Assembly: GCF_000422505.1 (NCBI RefSeq)
Contig: NZ_KE383865.1
Location: forward strand, 692,588-756,587
Length of the DNA: 64,000 bases
Direction: 5' to 3'
Source of the DNA: Paenibacillus pinihumi DSM 23905 = JCM 16419
GTDB taxonomy: Bacteria; Bacillota; Bacilli; Paenibacillales; Paenibacillaceae
The number at the start of each line of letters is the position of its first letter. The stretch's first letter is position 1. Below are positions 1 through 7,963 of this stretch, piece after piece. A model generated the notes under the pieces. The model made no database searches, was not told where the DNA came from, and saw only the letters and a list, made by a program, of their open reading frames with translations. The position numbers were made by a program, and so were the translations under genes.

Positions 1-2
1 AC

Positions 3-164
3 GGGAATCCCCTTGTATTACTGGCCTTGCTGGGCAAGTTATATCCGCAAAACATCGTCTTCCTGGAAAGCGGCCGGATTGGCAGCGATAACGAAGTTGC
101 GAAAGCGCTGCATGCCGGCAAGCATTTTGGAGCGAAGGTTTTGCTGAGTGTCGGCAGCGACTGA
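3..164 (+). CDS. C-terminal end of an unidentified protein (cut by window edge)
   Basis: An open frame enters from the left edge and stops at the TGA at 162-164, giving 53 residues ending AKVLLSVGSD. The stretch KLYPQNIVFLESGRIGSDNE looks like an alternating strand/helix, Rossmann-like segment, but I do not recognise the family and name no function. It converges with the HxlR regulator gene 25 bases downstream. Coding is inferred from the absence of stops and the plausible composition only. Confidence 0.45.
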   Translation, partial: GNPLVLLALLGKLYPQNIVFLESGRIGSDNEVAKALHAGKHFGAKVLLSVGSD

Positions 165-189
165 TTGCAGACCGGTTTGAACCATAGGG

Positions 190-564
190 TTATTGTTTAT
201 TGACCGCCGCGCCTGGTGCAGGATTCGAGGCTGCGTCCGGAAATTGCTGCATGTAGTCCACTCCGAATTCACACAGCTGATCCAAAAACTGTACGAGACG
301 CTCACCCAGCTCAGTAAGCGAATATTCTACCTTAGGAGGGACAACTGCATATACCTTTCGCTTAATCAGCCCGTCGTTTTCCAGGTCCCTTAATTGAATC
401 GTCAGCATTTTTTGCGTAATTGCGGGCATTAATTTTTGCAGTTCATTAAAGCGGTAAGTATTATCCGACAAGTAGCCCAAAATTAATGGCTTCCACTTGC
501 CGCTAATTAATCCCAGCGTAACTTCCGAAGTGCAAATTATGTTGCGGTTGCGATAGGAGACCAT
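190..564 (-). CDS. HxlR-family winged-helix transcriptional regulator
   Basis: A 124-residue protein with the HxlR layout: an N-terminal SGKWKPLILGYL helix, a recognition region FNELQKLMPAITQKMLTIQL, and a wing with DLENDGLIKR and VPPKVEYSLTELG. HxlR proteins are small dimeric DNA-binding repressors or activators, often responding to aldehydes, quinones or other electrophiles. The start ATG at 564 is preceded on the minus strand by an A-rich stretch with AAGAAGGTG. It is divergent from the sugar importer beginning at 717, so the 150-base gap may hold promoters for both. Regulation of the importer by it is unproven. The family call is secure; the inducer is unknown. Confidence 0.88.
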   Translation of the reverse strand: MVSYRNRNIICTSEVTLGLISGKWKPLILGYLSDNTYRFNELQKLMPAITQKMLTIQLRDLENDGLIKRKVYAVVPPKVEYSLTELGERLVQFLDQLCEFGVDYMQQFPDAASNPAPGAAVNKQ

Positions 565-716
565 AGCATGAACACCTTCTTTTTTTTGTATAAAATCCTA
601 CTATTTAAATCTGTTTAATGCTAGTTTATCAAATTTGCTAATTTCGTTTCAAGCTGTCCCGACAAAGAATCCGTTATTTTGTGTACTTATTTTATTATTA
701 GGAGTCGATTCTCATT

Positions 717-2345
717 ATGTTTGCTGTTAAAAAATATACTTTCTTGCCAATCATTCTGATTGTGCTGCTGCTGACTGCTGCTTGCTCGGGAACATCCGGC
801 AGTACACCGCGCAATTCCAGTGAGCAGAATCAAGCAGAGACTGCCCAGCCGGCAGATGGACAGCCCCTCTATCCGATCCAAACGGACATCGAGCTGAGCT
901 ACTGGCTCCAATCGCCAACGACACTCAAACCGAGCATTCATGATATTCCCTTTTATCAGGAGTGGCAGAAACGGATTGGTGTGCCGCTTCGCTTCTCCGA
1001 GGTGTCCCCGGCTCAGGCTGGCGAAGCTTTCAGCGTGCTGCTGTCATCCGGCAATCTGCCCGATATTATTGAATATAACTGGTTGTCAGGCATACCCGGC
1101 GGACCCGAAAAAGCGCTCAAGGACGGTTATATTATCAGATTGAATGAACTCATAGACCAGTATGCGCCTAACCTCAAAACGTTTTTGCAGGCCCATCCCG
1201 AGCTGGACAAGCTGGTCAAGACGGACAATGGCGATTATTATGCATTTCCGTTTCTTAAGGAAGGCGGCATGACAACGCAATGGGCCGGACCGGTGCTGCG
1301 CAAAGACTGGCTGGAGGAGCTGGAGCTGCCCGTGCCTGAAACGATTGATGAATGGCATACCGTACTGACAGCATTTAAAGAACGCAAAGGAGCCAAGGTT
1401 CCGCTCACGTTCAGCAGTCAAACGAATGTGCTGCAAGGCTTCCTGGATGGGGCATTTATTGGCGCATTTGGCGTCATTCGGGGTTTCTACATTGACGAAG
1501 GCAAAGTACAGTACGGACCGCTGCAGCCGGGATATAAGCAGTTTATGGCGACGATGAGCAATTGGCGCGAGGAAGGGCTGCTTGATCCCAACTTCTCTCA
1601 AAACGACCGTAAAACACAGGATGCACACATTATGACAGGTGCGGCGGGAGCTACCTACTCTTCCGGCGCCAATATTGACAAATGGGAAGCAGCCTTGCAG
1701 ACGGAAGATAAGCAAGCGGCCTTTATCTTTGCTCCTTATCCGGTCTTGAAGCACGGGGATACCCCAAAGTTTGGTCAGGAAGCGTGGCTGTACGGTGCGG
1801 AAGGGTCGGCTGCCGTATCGGCTACGAGCAAGCATGCCAAGCTGGCGGTTCAATTGCTTGATTATGCCTATAGTGAAGAAGGATATTTGTTATTTAATTA
1901 TGGAACGGAAGGGCAGTCCTATACTTTGAAAAACGGAAAGCCGGAGTTAACAGAGCTGATCACGAACAATCCCGATCATTTGTCTTATCTGGAGGCACTG
2001 TCCCTTTACACACATACCGTCAACCCGGGTCCCTATGTTGGTTCCAAGGAGCTGATTGGACGGCTCGCCATTACGAATGAGGATCATAATTATGATCGCT
2101 GGAAAACGGATAATTTGAAGCATGTTTTGCCGCCTGTATCCATTTCGGCAGAGGAATCCAATGAGTATGCACGTATCATGACTGACGTAAATACACTTGT
2201 TGACGAAACGACGCTCAAGGTGATTCTTGGAACGGTACCGGCGGAAGAGGCTCACCGTGATCTTGCGGCCAAACTAGATGCACTTGGTATTCAACGTGCG
2301 CTGGAAATTCAACAGGCTGCGTATAATCGCTTTCTGAACAGATGA
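717..2345 (+). CDS. Sugar ABC transporter substrate-binding lipoprotein (LplA-like, family 1)
   Basis: A 542-residue extracellular solute-binding protein. The N-terminus is a lipoprotein signal: basic start, hydrophobic core, then lipobox LTAACSG with the acylated Cys near residue 23. A Ser/Gln-rich linker follows, then a long periplasmic-binding-protein fold typical of the LplA/YtcQ group in Paenibacillus (500-550 residues). It would capture oligosaccharides at the outer face of the membrane and deliver them to the two permeases downstream. RBS AGGAG lies just upstream of the ATG. The stop overlaps the next start (ATGA at 2342-2345), so translation is coupled. The ligand cannot be deduced, and no glycosidase lies nearby. 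Confidence 0.9.
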   Translation: MFAVKKYTFLPIILIVLLLTAACSGTSGSTPRNSSEQNQAETAQPADGQPLYPIQTDIELSYWLQSPTTLKPSIHDIPFYQEWQKRIGVPLRFSEVSPAQAGEAFSVLLSSGNLPDIIEYNWLSGIPGGPEKALKDGYIIRLNELIDQYAPNLKTFLQAHPELDKLVKTDNGDYYAFPFLKEGGMTTQWAGPVLRKDWLEELELPVPETIDEWHTVLTAFKERKGAKVPLTFSSQTNVLQGFLDGAFIGAFGVIRGFYIDEGKVQYGPLQPGYKQFMATMSNWREEGLLDPNFSQNDRKTQDAHIMTGAAGATYSSGANIDKWEAALQTEDKQAAFIFAPYPVLKHGDTPKFGQEAWLYGAEGSAAVSATSKHAKLAVQLLDYAYSEEGYLLFNYGTEGQSYTLKNGKPELTELITNNPDHLSYLEALSLYTHTVNPGPYVGSKELIGRLAITNEDHNYDRWKTDNLKHVLPPVSISAEESNEYARIMTDVNTLVDETTLKVILGTVPAEEAHRDLAAKLDALGIQRALEIQQAAYNRFLNR

Positions 2346-3253
2346 ACAAAGAGCGCATCGTTAAAGACTTTAAGCGCAACAAGTGGCTTTATGCACTCGC
2401 ATTGCCGATTGTCGCTTATTACGTCGTGTTTCAATATTTTCCAATGCTGGGCGCGGTCATTGCCTTTCAGCATTACTCGCCGATGAAGGGGATCTTGGGC
2501 AGTGAGTGGGCGGGTTTAAGCCATTTTGTCGCATTTTTTGACAGTTACTATTTTGGGCGATTAATTCGCAACACCCTTTATTTGAGCGTCTATTCCCTGT
2601 TGTTTGAGTTCTCAGCTCCAATTGTGCTGGCACTGTTCATGAACGAGATCCGGTTCCGGTTTTTCAAATCCTTGGTACAAACGGTTTCGTTTCTGCCCTA
2701 TTTCGTATCGCTGATTGTCGTCGGGGGCATAATCAAAGACTTGACCCGCAGCGGCGGCTTGATCAATGCCGCCTATACATGGCTCACAGGCGGGAGCGGC
2801 CAGGACATGCTGCAGCAGCCGGAACTATTTCGGACAATCTACGTTTTGTCTGAAATTTGGCAGCGTGCCGGCTGGGAATCGATTATTTATTTGGCGGCAT
2901 TGGCTACCATCCCCATACAACAATATGAGGCAGCGCGCATAGACGGAGCAAGCCGCTGGCGGCAAATGATCAGCATCACCTTGCCGGGACTGCTCCCGAC
3001 AATTGTAATTATGCTTATTTTGCGGGTGGGTCATATGCTGGATATCGGGTATGAAAAAATACTGCTGCTGTACAATCCCGTTATTTACGATACAGCAGAC
3101 GTTATTTCCACCTTCGTCTATCGCAAAGGATTGCTGGATTACGACTGGAGCTTCAGCTCAGCTGTCGGATTATTTAATTCAACAATCAGCCTGCTTTTGC
3201 TTCTCATAGCCAATTGGGTCAGCCGAAAAACTACCGGCAACAGCTTGTGGTAA
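2342..3253 (+). CDS. Sugar ABC transporter permease, LplB-like
   Basis: A 303-residue inner-membrane permease of the binding-protein-dependent sugar class. The start FKRNKWLYALALPIVAYY leads into the first membrane segment. Five or more hydrophobic helices follow, and the cytoplasmic EAA loop reads EAARIDGASRWRQMISITLP, the ATPase docking site. It overlaps the binding-protein gene by 4 bases and precedes the second permease by 13. No ATPase gene is present. In Bacillota such importers usually share a general MsmX-type ATPase encoded elsewhere, which is inferred here. Confidence 0.93.
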   Translation: MNKERIVKDFKRNKWLYALALPIVAYYVVFQYFPMLGAVIAFQHYSPMKGILGSEWAGLSHFVAFFDSYYFGRLIRNTLYLSVYSLLFEFSAPIVLALFMNEIRFRFFKSLVQTVSFLPYFVSLIVVGGIIKDLTRSGGLINAAYTWLTGGSGQDMLQQPELFRTIYVLSEIWQRAGWESIIYLAALATIPIQQYEAARIDGASRWRQMISITLPGLLPTIVIMLILRVGHMLDIGYEKILLLYNPVIYDTADVISTFVYRKGLLDYDWSFSSAVGLFNSTISLLLLLIANWVSRKTTGNSLW

Positions 3254-3266
3254 GGGAGAGAATGAA

Positions 3267-4130
3267 TTGCCAGACCGCATCCTTAATATCGTTGTATATT
3301 TGTCGTTAATTGTCCTAATAGCCGTTACCTGTTATCCATTACTTTATGTGTTGTCTGCTTCATTAAGCGATGGCGATCGTCTGATGACCGCCGGAGGCTT
3401 GCTATGGAAGCCGCTTGGTTTCAGCACATTAGCCTACGAGCGGGCGCTTGCTAATCCGGCGCTTTGGAGGGGGTACTGGAACACGCTGCTGCTGGTTGTT
3501 GGAGGCATTTTGTTAAATCTCAGCATGATGATTGTCGGGGCCTATGTGCTTTCACGACGGAATGTGCTGTGGAATAAAGTTTTCATAAAGCTAATTGTAG
3601 TGACGATGTTTTTTAATGCCGGACTCATCCCATTCTATTTGGTGGTGAAAGGAATCGGCATGATGAACACGCTATGGGCGTTGCTCATCCCGTTTGCAAT
3701 TAAAACCTTTCATCTAATCATTATGCGCACTGCCTTTTTGTCACTGCCGCCCGAGCTCGAGGAGTCCGCGCAAATCGACGGCGCCAATCACCGGGACATG
3801 CTTGTCAAGCTGGTCGTTCCGCTGTCCATGCCGGTCATTAGCGTCATTATGTTGTATACCGCAGTTGATAAATGGAACATGTGGTTTATCCCGTCCGTGT
3901 TTATTCAGGACCGTATGCTGTATCCTCTGCAGCTTGTATTGCGTGAAATATTGATTAATAATGTTACAGATTCGATTTCGATTGGGGCAAGTGTCGGCGA
4001 AGCCCGCAAAATCGGCGAGACGATCAAATATGCTACAATCATGCTGACTACCTTGCCCGTCCTGTTTATTTACCCGTTCCTGCAAAAATATTTTGTAAAA
4101 GGCGCATTGGTTGGCGCGGTCAAAGGATAA
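3267..4130 (+). CDS. Carbohydrate ABC transporter permease, LplC/YtcP-like
   Basis: A 287-residue second permease of the importer. The frame opens with TTG at 3267, seven bases after GGGAGAG; the nearby ATG at 3262 is out of frame. Features seen are the N-terminal helix NIVVYLSLIVLIAVTCYPLLY, the segment MFFNAGLIPFYLVVKG characteristic of this subfamily, the EAA loop EESAQIDGANHRDMLVKLVVP, and the C-terminus PFLQKYFVKGALVGAVKG, which is highly typical of LplC proteins. It forms the transmembrane channel with the upstream permease. The operon ends here with a hairpin at 4166-4215. Confidence 0.93.
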   Translation: MPDRILNIVVYLSLIVLIAVTCYPLLYVLSASLSDGDRLMTAGGLLWKPLGFSTLAYERALANPALWRGYWNTLLLVVGGILLNLSMMIVGAYVLSRRNVLWNKVFIKLIVVTMFFNAGLIPFYLVVKGIGMMNTLWALLIPFAIKTFHLIIMRTAFLSLPPELEESAQIDGANHRDMLVKLVVPLSMPVISVIMLYTAVDKWNMWFIPSVFIQDRMLYPLQLVLREILINNVTDSISIGASVGEARKIGETIKYATIMLTTLPVLFIYPFLQKYFVKGALVGAVKG

Positions 4131-4165
4131 TTGCCAGCTCAGGGCTGTTCCGCAATGAAATAGGC

Positions 4166-4215
4166 TCCCCTTTAAGTAGACACGGTAACTCATTAAACGG
4201 TCTGCTTGGAGGGGA
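4166..4215 (+). terminator. Hairpin terminator after the sugar importer operon
   Basis: A 16-bp stem pairs 4166-4181 with 4200-4215 if three G-U pairs are allowed, and is followed by ATTTTTATT. It would stop importer transcripts. The AAGTAGAC sequence in the stem also resembles ends of IS3-family elements, so insertion-sequence debris is a possible origin. Confidence 0.6.
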
Positions 4216-4222
4216 ATTTTTA

Positions 4223-4340
4223 TTAGTTGTACGGTGCAACAACCGAGTCAATGCCATAGCTCTGGCCGATCGGACCAAATTCCATTCCTAAAAATCCATA
4301 GACATGATTTTCGTTTACTGCTTTAAGATTTTTCAAGCAA
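4223..4340 (-). pseudogene. Possible gene-end remnant within the 4131-4509 gap
   Basis: On the minus strand about 38 codons read through to a stop at 4223-4225, with a protein-like composition (NLKAVNENHVYGF, then GMEFGPIGQSYGID). The NLKAV..N.VY pattern recalls the C-terminal lobe of siderophore-binding proteins, but the match is short and the family call is weak. No start or RBS is visible. The rest of the gap is AT-rich and contains the dyad element at 4349-4379. Confidence 0.25.
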
Positions 4341-4348
4341 ATAATGAT

Positions 4349-4379
4349 ATAGTAATAGTTGGAATATTATCCAATTGAA
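4349..4379. repeat. Recurring TAGTAATAGTTGGA dyad element, copy 1
   Basis: The core TTGGAATATTATCCAA (4359-4374) is an inverted repeat TTGGA-N6-TCCAA inside a longer conserved stretch. Nearly the same sequence recurs at 31978-32005, upstream of a VOC pseudogene, and its left half recurs at 34874-34890. Here it lies about 130 bases before a VOC gene. It could be an operator or part of a dispersed repeat. Confidence 0.5.
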
Positions 4380-4509
4380 GTTGATTTATAAATAAATAAG
4401 CCTTTTAATAAGTGATTCATTATGCATATTCCAAACTCTTATAAGAAAACCCAAGTCAATTTCCTATCAAGGCCTATCAAAAAACCAATCATTTGAGGGA
4501 GGTTATAAG

Positions 4510-4866
4510 ATGAATCCAATTCTTAATCAAATCGGGGCCATATTTATTCCTGTAGCTGATATTGAGCGTGCGCGTGACTGGTATTGTGACCTGTTAGGGC
4601 TGCCTAATGACGGGGAGATTATAGCCGGACACCTGTATGTCATTCCGATGCAGGGACAAGCGCTTAATGTTGTATTGGATAGCAAAATTTATTCAGAAGA
4701 CGATGTATTCAAGGTTCCTGCCTTTCATTTTAACACGGATCATATTGAGGACGCTTATGCATACATGCAATCCAAAAATGTACAGTTGACAACCGCAATC
4801 GAGCACGGTCACTGGTTTGGCTTCAAAGACCCGGACGGAAACGAGCTGATGGTTTGCAAGTGCTAG
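4510..4866 (+). CDS. VOC-family (glyoxalase/bleomycin-resistance fold) protein
   Basis: A 118-residue single-domain VOC protein. The N-terminus IGAIFIPVADIERARDWYCDLLGL is the classic first beta-alpha unit, and WFGFKDPDGNELMVCKC is the classic final strand. VOC proteins use metal-dependent chemistry or ligand sequestration; members include glyoxalase I, fosfomycin and bleomycin resistance proteins and dioxygenases. No substrate can be assigned. RBS GAGGGAGG precedes the ATG. Its C-terminal coding sequence resembles a fragment at 33605-33660. It ends before a strong terminator at 5002-5028. Confidence 0.9.
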   Translation: MNPILNQIGAIFIPVADIERARDWYCDLLGLPNDGEIIAGHLYVIPMQGQALNVVLDSKIYSEDDVFKVPAFHFNTDHIEDAYAYMQSKNVQLTTAIEHGHWFGFKDPDGNELMVCKC

Positions 4867-5001
4867 CTTGTAAGGAGTGATAAGCTCGGATTAATCGCCT
4901 AATTTCATAGGATTAGGTTTATTCCTGATAACATTAATAGTCCATCTATGTTTTAAATTTTTGGCTATGTTAAATTCTAATGTTGATATTTGACCATAAG
5001 A

Positions 5002-5028
5002 AAACCGCCTTCGTTGAAAAGGCGGTTT
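5002..5028. terminator. Bidirectional hairpin terminator
   Basis: A perfect 10-bp stem, AAACCGCCTT (5002-5011) with AAGGCGGTTT (5019-5028), has A/T tails on both sides. It lies between the converging VOC gene (ending 4866) and the phosphotransferase gene (ending 5182) and could serve both. Confidence 0.8.
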
Positions 5029-5181
5029 ATTGCTATCGTGTCCCGTTAGCGCAACGACTTACTCTGTTGAATTTCGTGTTCCTCAACATAAAGCGGCATC
5101 AGAGAAGGCGGATCGTACCTTATCGCGGCCTTTAAACGACAAAATGGTGCCGATAGCCATAGCCCCAACGAAATAATGAGC

Positions 5182-6096
5182 CTAATCCGACAGTGCCCGC
5201 ATGATGTTGGATTTCGCCTCTGCCGCAATCACTTCATTCCCGTCATCGACCGCTTGCATTAAGATCAGTATGGGGATGTATACCGCGATCAGCCGCGCCA
5301 GCAGTTTCGTTTCCTCGTCCGCTCCTCCGTACGTTTCGAAAAACACGCCACGAGCGTAAGGTGGTAAAAAGCTATAAGCAACGCTCAAATCGCAAGCCGG
5401 ATGGCCTACGCTCAGATCGCCCCAATCAATGATGCCGGAAACGATCCCGCTCTCATTCACAAGCATATTTTTGAAATGAAGATCGCCATGTAGCAGTGCA
5501 TTCACCGCCTCGACACGGTCCTTTTGCAGCCTGCTAATATACGCTTCGATCACACCGGACTCCTCCGGCGACAAGTGTTCAACAACCTTCGATAGAAAGC
5601 CCTCCAATTTCACTTTGCGCGATGCTATGTCTGTCAAGCTTCGATGATCTTGCTGAACTCCGCACTTCAGCGCCGCCTGCACCGGAAACTCATGCAATCT
5701 CCGCAAAAATTTCGCCAGCGTCTCTGCCGATAAAGCCCGGCGTTCTTCCGTCAAACCGATGGGGAAATCTCCTGGCACGTAGGCATAGCCAAGAAATGGT
5801 GCCGGGTATTCGTTACTTGCTTCGCCATAAAACAACGGTTTCGGATAGTGGATGGTCATATATGCCTCCAGCTTCGGCAGCAGCTTCCCTTCCATACGAA
5901 TCGAGCCAACTGCAATCGTTCTTCTTGGAAACCGGAACACGTACTCGTCACCGATGAGAAAAACCGTATTGTCCCAGCCCCAGCCCAATCGCTTCACTTG
6001 CTTCGATGACAGCTGAGGGAATTGTCTGCCGATCAGCGTCCGCGCCTGCTCTTCGTTAACCTCCCACTCCGCATCCCATACATTCGTTCCTCCCAT
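5182..6096 (-). CDS. Aminoglycoside/macrolide phosphotransferase-family kinase
   Basis: A 304-residue kinase of the APH fold. Motifs in order: YVFRFPRR near the nucleotide-binding lysine region of the N-lobe, catalytic-loop HGDLHFKNMLV (Brenner motif HGDxxxxN) around residue 205, and the metal-binding IDWGDLSVGHPACDLS. The family transfers phosphate from ATP to antibiotic hydroxyls, or to small metabolites. The closest layout is the macrolide 2'-phosphotransferase-like branch, but resistance cannot be assumed. A strong GAGGAGG lies about ten bases before the ATG at 6096. It is monocistronic, with the terminator at 5002-5028 downstream. Confidence 0.88.
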   Translation of the reverse strand: MGGTNVWDAEWEVNEEQARTLIGRQFPQLSSKQVKRLGWGWDNTVFLIGDEYVFRFPRRTIAVGSIRMEGKLLPKLEAYMTIHYPKPLFYGEASNEYPAPFLGYAYVPGDFPIGLTEERRALSAETLAKFLRRLHEFPVQAALKCGVQQDHRSLTDIASRKVKLEGFLSKVVEHLSPEESGVIEAYISRLQKDRVEAVNALLHGDLHFKNMLVNESGIVSGIIDWGDLSVGHPACDLSVAYSFLPPYARGVFFETYGGADEETKLLARLIAVYIPILILMQAVDDGNEVIAAEAKSNIMRALSD

Positions 6097-6150
6097 GAAA
6101 TGTCTGCCTCCTCGTTCCTTACTTTATTTAGACGTTTACATTCCCTAAAA

Positions 6151-7252
6151 GTTACGCATAACTGCCCGTTAGCTTAACAAGAATAAGCAGAAAGCCGAAG
6201 TTTGGTGTTCGTGTCGGTCACAGTAAACAGGCACGATTTGACCAACATATTTTTTCTTATTCGATGCGGTATTCTCATATTCCTTGCTGTCTAAGTAACG
6301 AAACCACGCCAAGTAATTCTGCAAATACTTTGTTGCAACACCATTGAAGCGATCCATCCATTTCTTCAAGCGGCTGTGGTAGCTGTTTACGTTTTGGATA
6401 TGGTTCACGCCTTTCACACGTTGTTTTCCGTCGGACTTGAATCGGTAATGAGTCATGCCTTTTGAATTCGCATAGGAGCTAAATGCCCTCCATGAATCAG
6501 TGCATAACACGTTTGAGTCAGATAGATGACCACCAATCGCTTCGTCTAATTTTGTAGTCCGAATACGTCCACGCCCAAGTACGCCAGAGTAAGTCATTTT
6601 CTGACGGTCACGGGCAACCAGCACGCACACTTGATCGTGGCTTATACCACGATATTTCGCTTTGCCGCCAAGTTTACGTGGCTTGCGTTCGGCAATATTC
6701 CGCTTGCTCTTTTCCGAGTAAAGAAAGTAGGTCTCGTCCATTTCAACAATATCTTGAAATGCTTCGGTTGGAATCTGCTTCAGAGCGGAAAGAATCTTAT
6801 GCCGCCAGTAAAACAAGGTGACATGCGTGACTTCATCGTTTAACTGCTCTGCACATTTTCTCAGAGAAAAGCCCTCAATCATGCATTCGATAAAACGAAC
6901 CCACATATGAGGTCGCCTCGTTCGTTGCAGAGGGGTGTTCGTAAGGTTATTGAATGTTTGGCGACAGGACTTACAACGGTAACGTGACGTTTCACCTCTC
7001 CAGTGCGTGTTCTTACAGCGTACTTTCCAAATCGAACAACAGAATGGTTTTTGCAATGCGGGCAAACAAGTCCATCTTTATGCTTCTGCTCTTGAATTTC
7101 ATCAATCGCTCGAACTGGAAGTGCCACTCCCTTGGTTCGGGACTGCAAAAAGTAGATAAGTTCTCGCTTACCATTATCGTCCAACGTATCAGCAAGCTTT
7201 TTCAGTTCCTTTAAATCCATGGGCAAATCATCTCCGAACAGTTATATTGCCC
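6151..7252 (-). mobile_element. IS1595-family-like insertion sequence, frameshifted
   Basis: The element is bounded by the transposase frames on the minus strand. Both candidate ends carry an ATAACTG core: 6158-6164 on the left, and 7240-7246 on the right when read inward. The outermost bases do not match well and no clear target duplication is seen, so exact ends are uncertain. The transposase is frameshifted, so the copy is probably immobile by itself. Confidence 0.6.
6169..7226 (-). pseudogene. IS1595-family transposase, broken by a frameshift
   Basis: Two overlapping minus-strand frames together make one transposase. The N-terminal frame (about 7226 to 7015) carries a zinc-ribbon half CPHCKNHSVVRFGKYAV. 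The second frame (about 7065 to 6169) continues with KNTHWRGETSRYRCKSCRQTF and then the ISXO2-like DDE core, including VEMDETYF, RKLGGKAKYRGIS, CTDSWRAF and VNHIQNVNSYHSRLKKW. The switch lies near 7015-7035, after KYAV. IS1595 transposases are normally one continuous frame of about 320-340 residues, so this is a real lesion or, less likely, a sequencing error. Confidence 0.85.
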
Positions 7253-7611
7253 TTATTATAGAACTCTTGTTCGTAATTATCAAATATCAACAACAAAGTT
7301 TAACATAGCCAAATTTTTAAGAACATCAGATGTAGGAATAGGTATGATGCTATCTCTTGCTAATGCAGTTATGTTAATATTCACTTCTTTATGGAGTGTT
7401 AAGGGGATAATAGAATATCGCATACTAATAAAGTCATACAAGAGGATTAAGCATAATTTCAACATTCCGAAGACATAAAAAATCTTTAAACATAAACATT
7501 AGTTATATAGTTGTAATTTTATGTAAGTTGGGATATGTGATTTATAACTGGGATGAAGTAAACATTTAACATTCAGTTTTTTAAATGAAGCTTAATAGCT
7601 GCCAGTTTCTT
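7227..7611. other. AT-rich gap with a possible membrane-protein tail
   Basis: No intact gene. On the plus strand about 7340-7479 reads GMMLSLANAVMLIFTSLWSV then a basic tail ending at TAA, resembling the last membrane helix of a lost protein. It has no RBS and no recognisable family. The remainder is AT-rich with no feature I can support. Confidence 0.3.
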
Positions 7612-7850
7612 GAAGGGATGATGGATGTGATAAATCGTGTTAGCTTACAGTGTAATTCCCGCAACCAATATAGATAAATCGGTTGAATGGCTTCATTTTG
7701 AGGTTCAACACCAAAGGGAAGATTACGCAGGCTTATTTTTTAATAATAGACCTGTACTAAATCTAAAGAAAACGGATCACGAATTGGGTAATGCTATACA
7801 AAGAGGCCAGGGTGAATAAATTGATTTTGTCATTATCTATAGAAAGGGTG
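7612..7850 (+). pseudogene. Chimeric VOC remnant joining pieces of two VOC genes
   Basis: From 7616 the DNA follows the VOC gene at 28022 closely (GATGATGGATGTGA, then codons for VIPATNIDKSVEW, FEVQHQREDYAGLFFNNRP and VLNLKKTD). It has two small deletions: about ten bases after AATCGTGT, and about eleven removing the YKKH codons. After about 7785 it switches to the 3' end of the other VOC gene (28936-29337): AATGCTATACAAAGAGGCCA and the following GGGTGAATAAATTGATTTTG match 29309-29345. The middle of both genes is missing. The result is a deletion fusion that cannot fold as a VOC domain. Confidence 0.8.
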
Positions 7851-7927
7851 AAGGTGAAAAGTATATCCTAGTAAAACAATTTGAATTTAAGTCTATTCAA
7901 ACTTTTGAATCCATGCTATAGTAATTT

Positions 7928-7943
7928 TGTAATTTAAATTACA
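7928..7943. promoter_or_regulatory. Palindrome upstream of the RHH-ankyrin gene, possible operator
   Basis: TGTAATTTAAATTACA is a perfect 16-base palindrome 21 bases before the ATG at 7964 and just after a TATAGT -10-like hexamer (7917-7922). The protein encoded downstream begins with a ribbon-helix-helix DNA-binding segment, so autoregulation through this site is a reasonable inference. Confidence 0.45.
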
Positions 7944-7963
7944 CGTAAGCGACAAGGAGTACC

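Noticed and set aside
1086..1853. A 255-codon minus-strand frame inside the sugar-binding protein gene
   Set aside because: It is the antisense of a clear lipoprotein gene, with no RBS and no protein-family signal.
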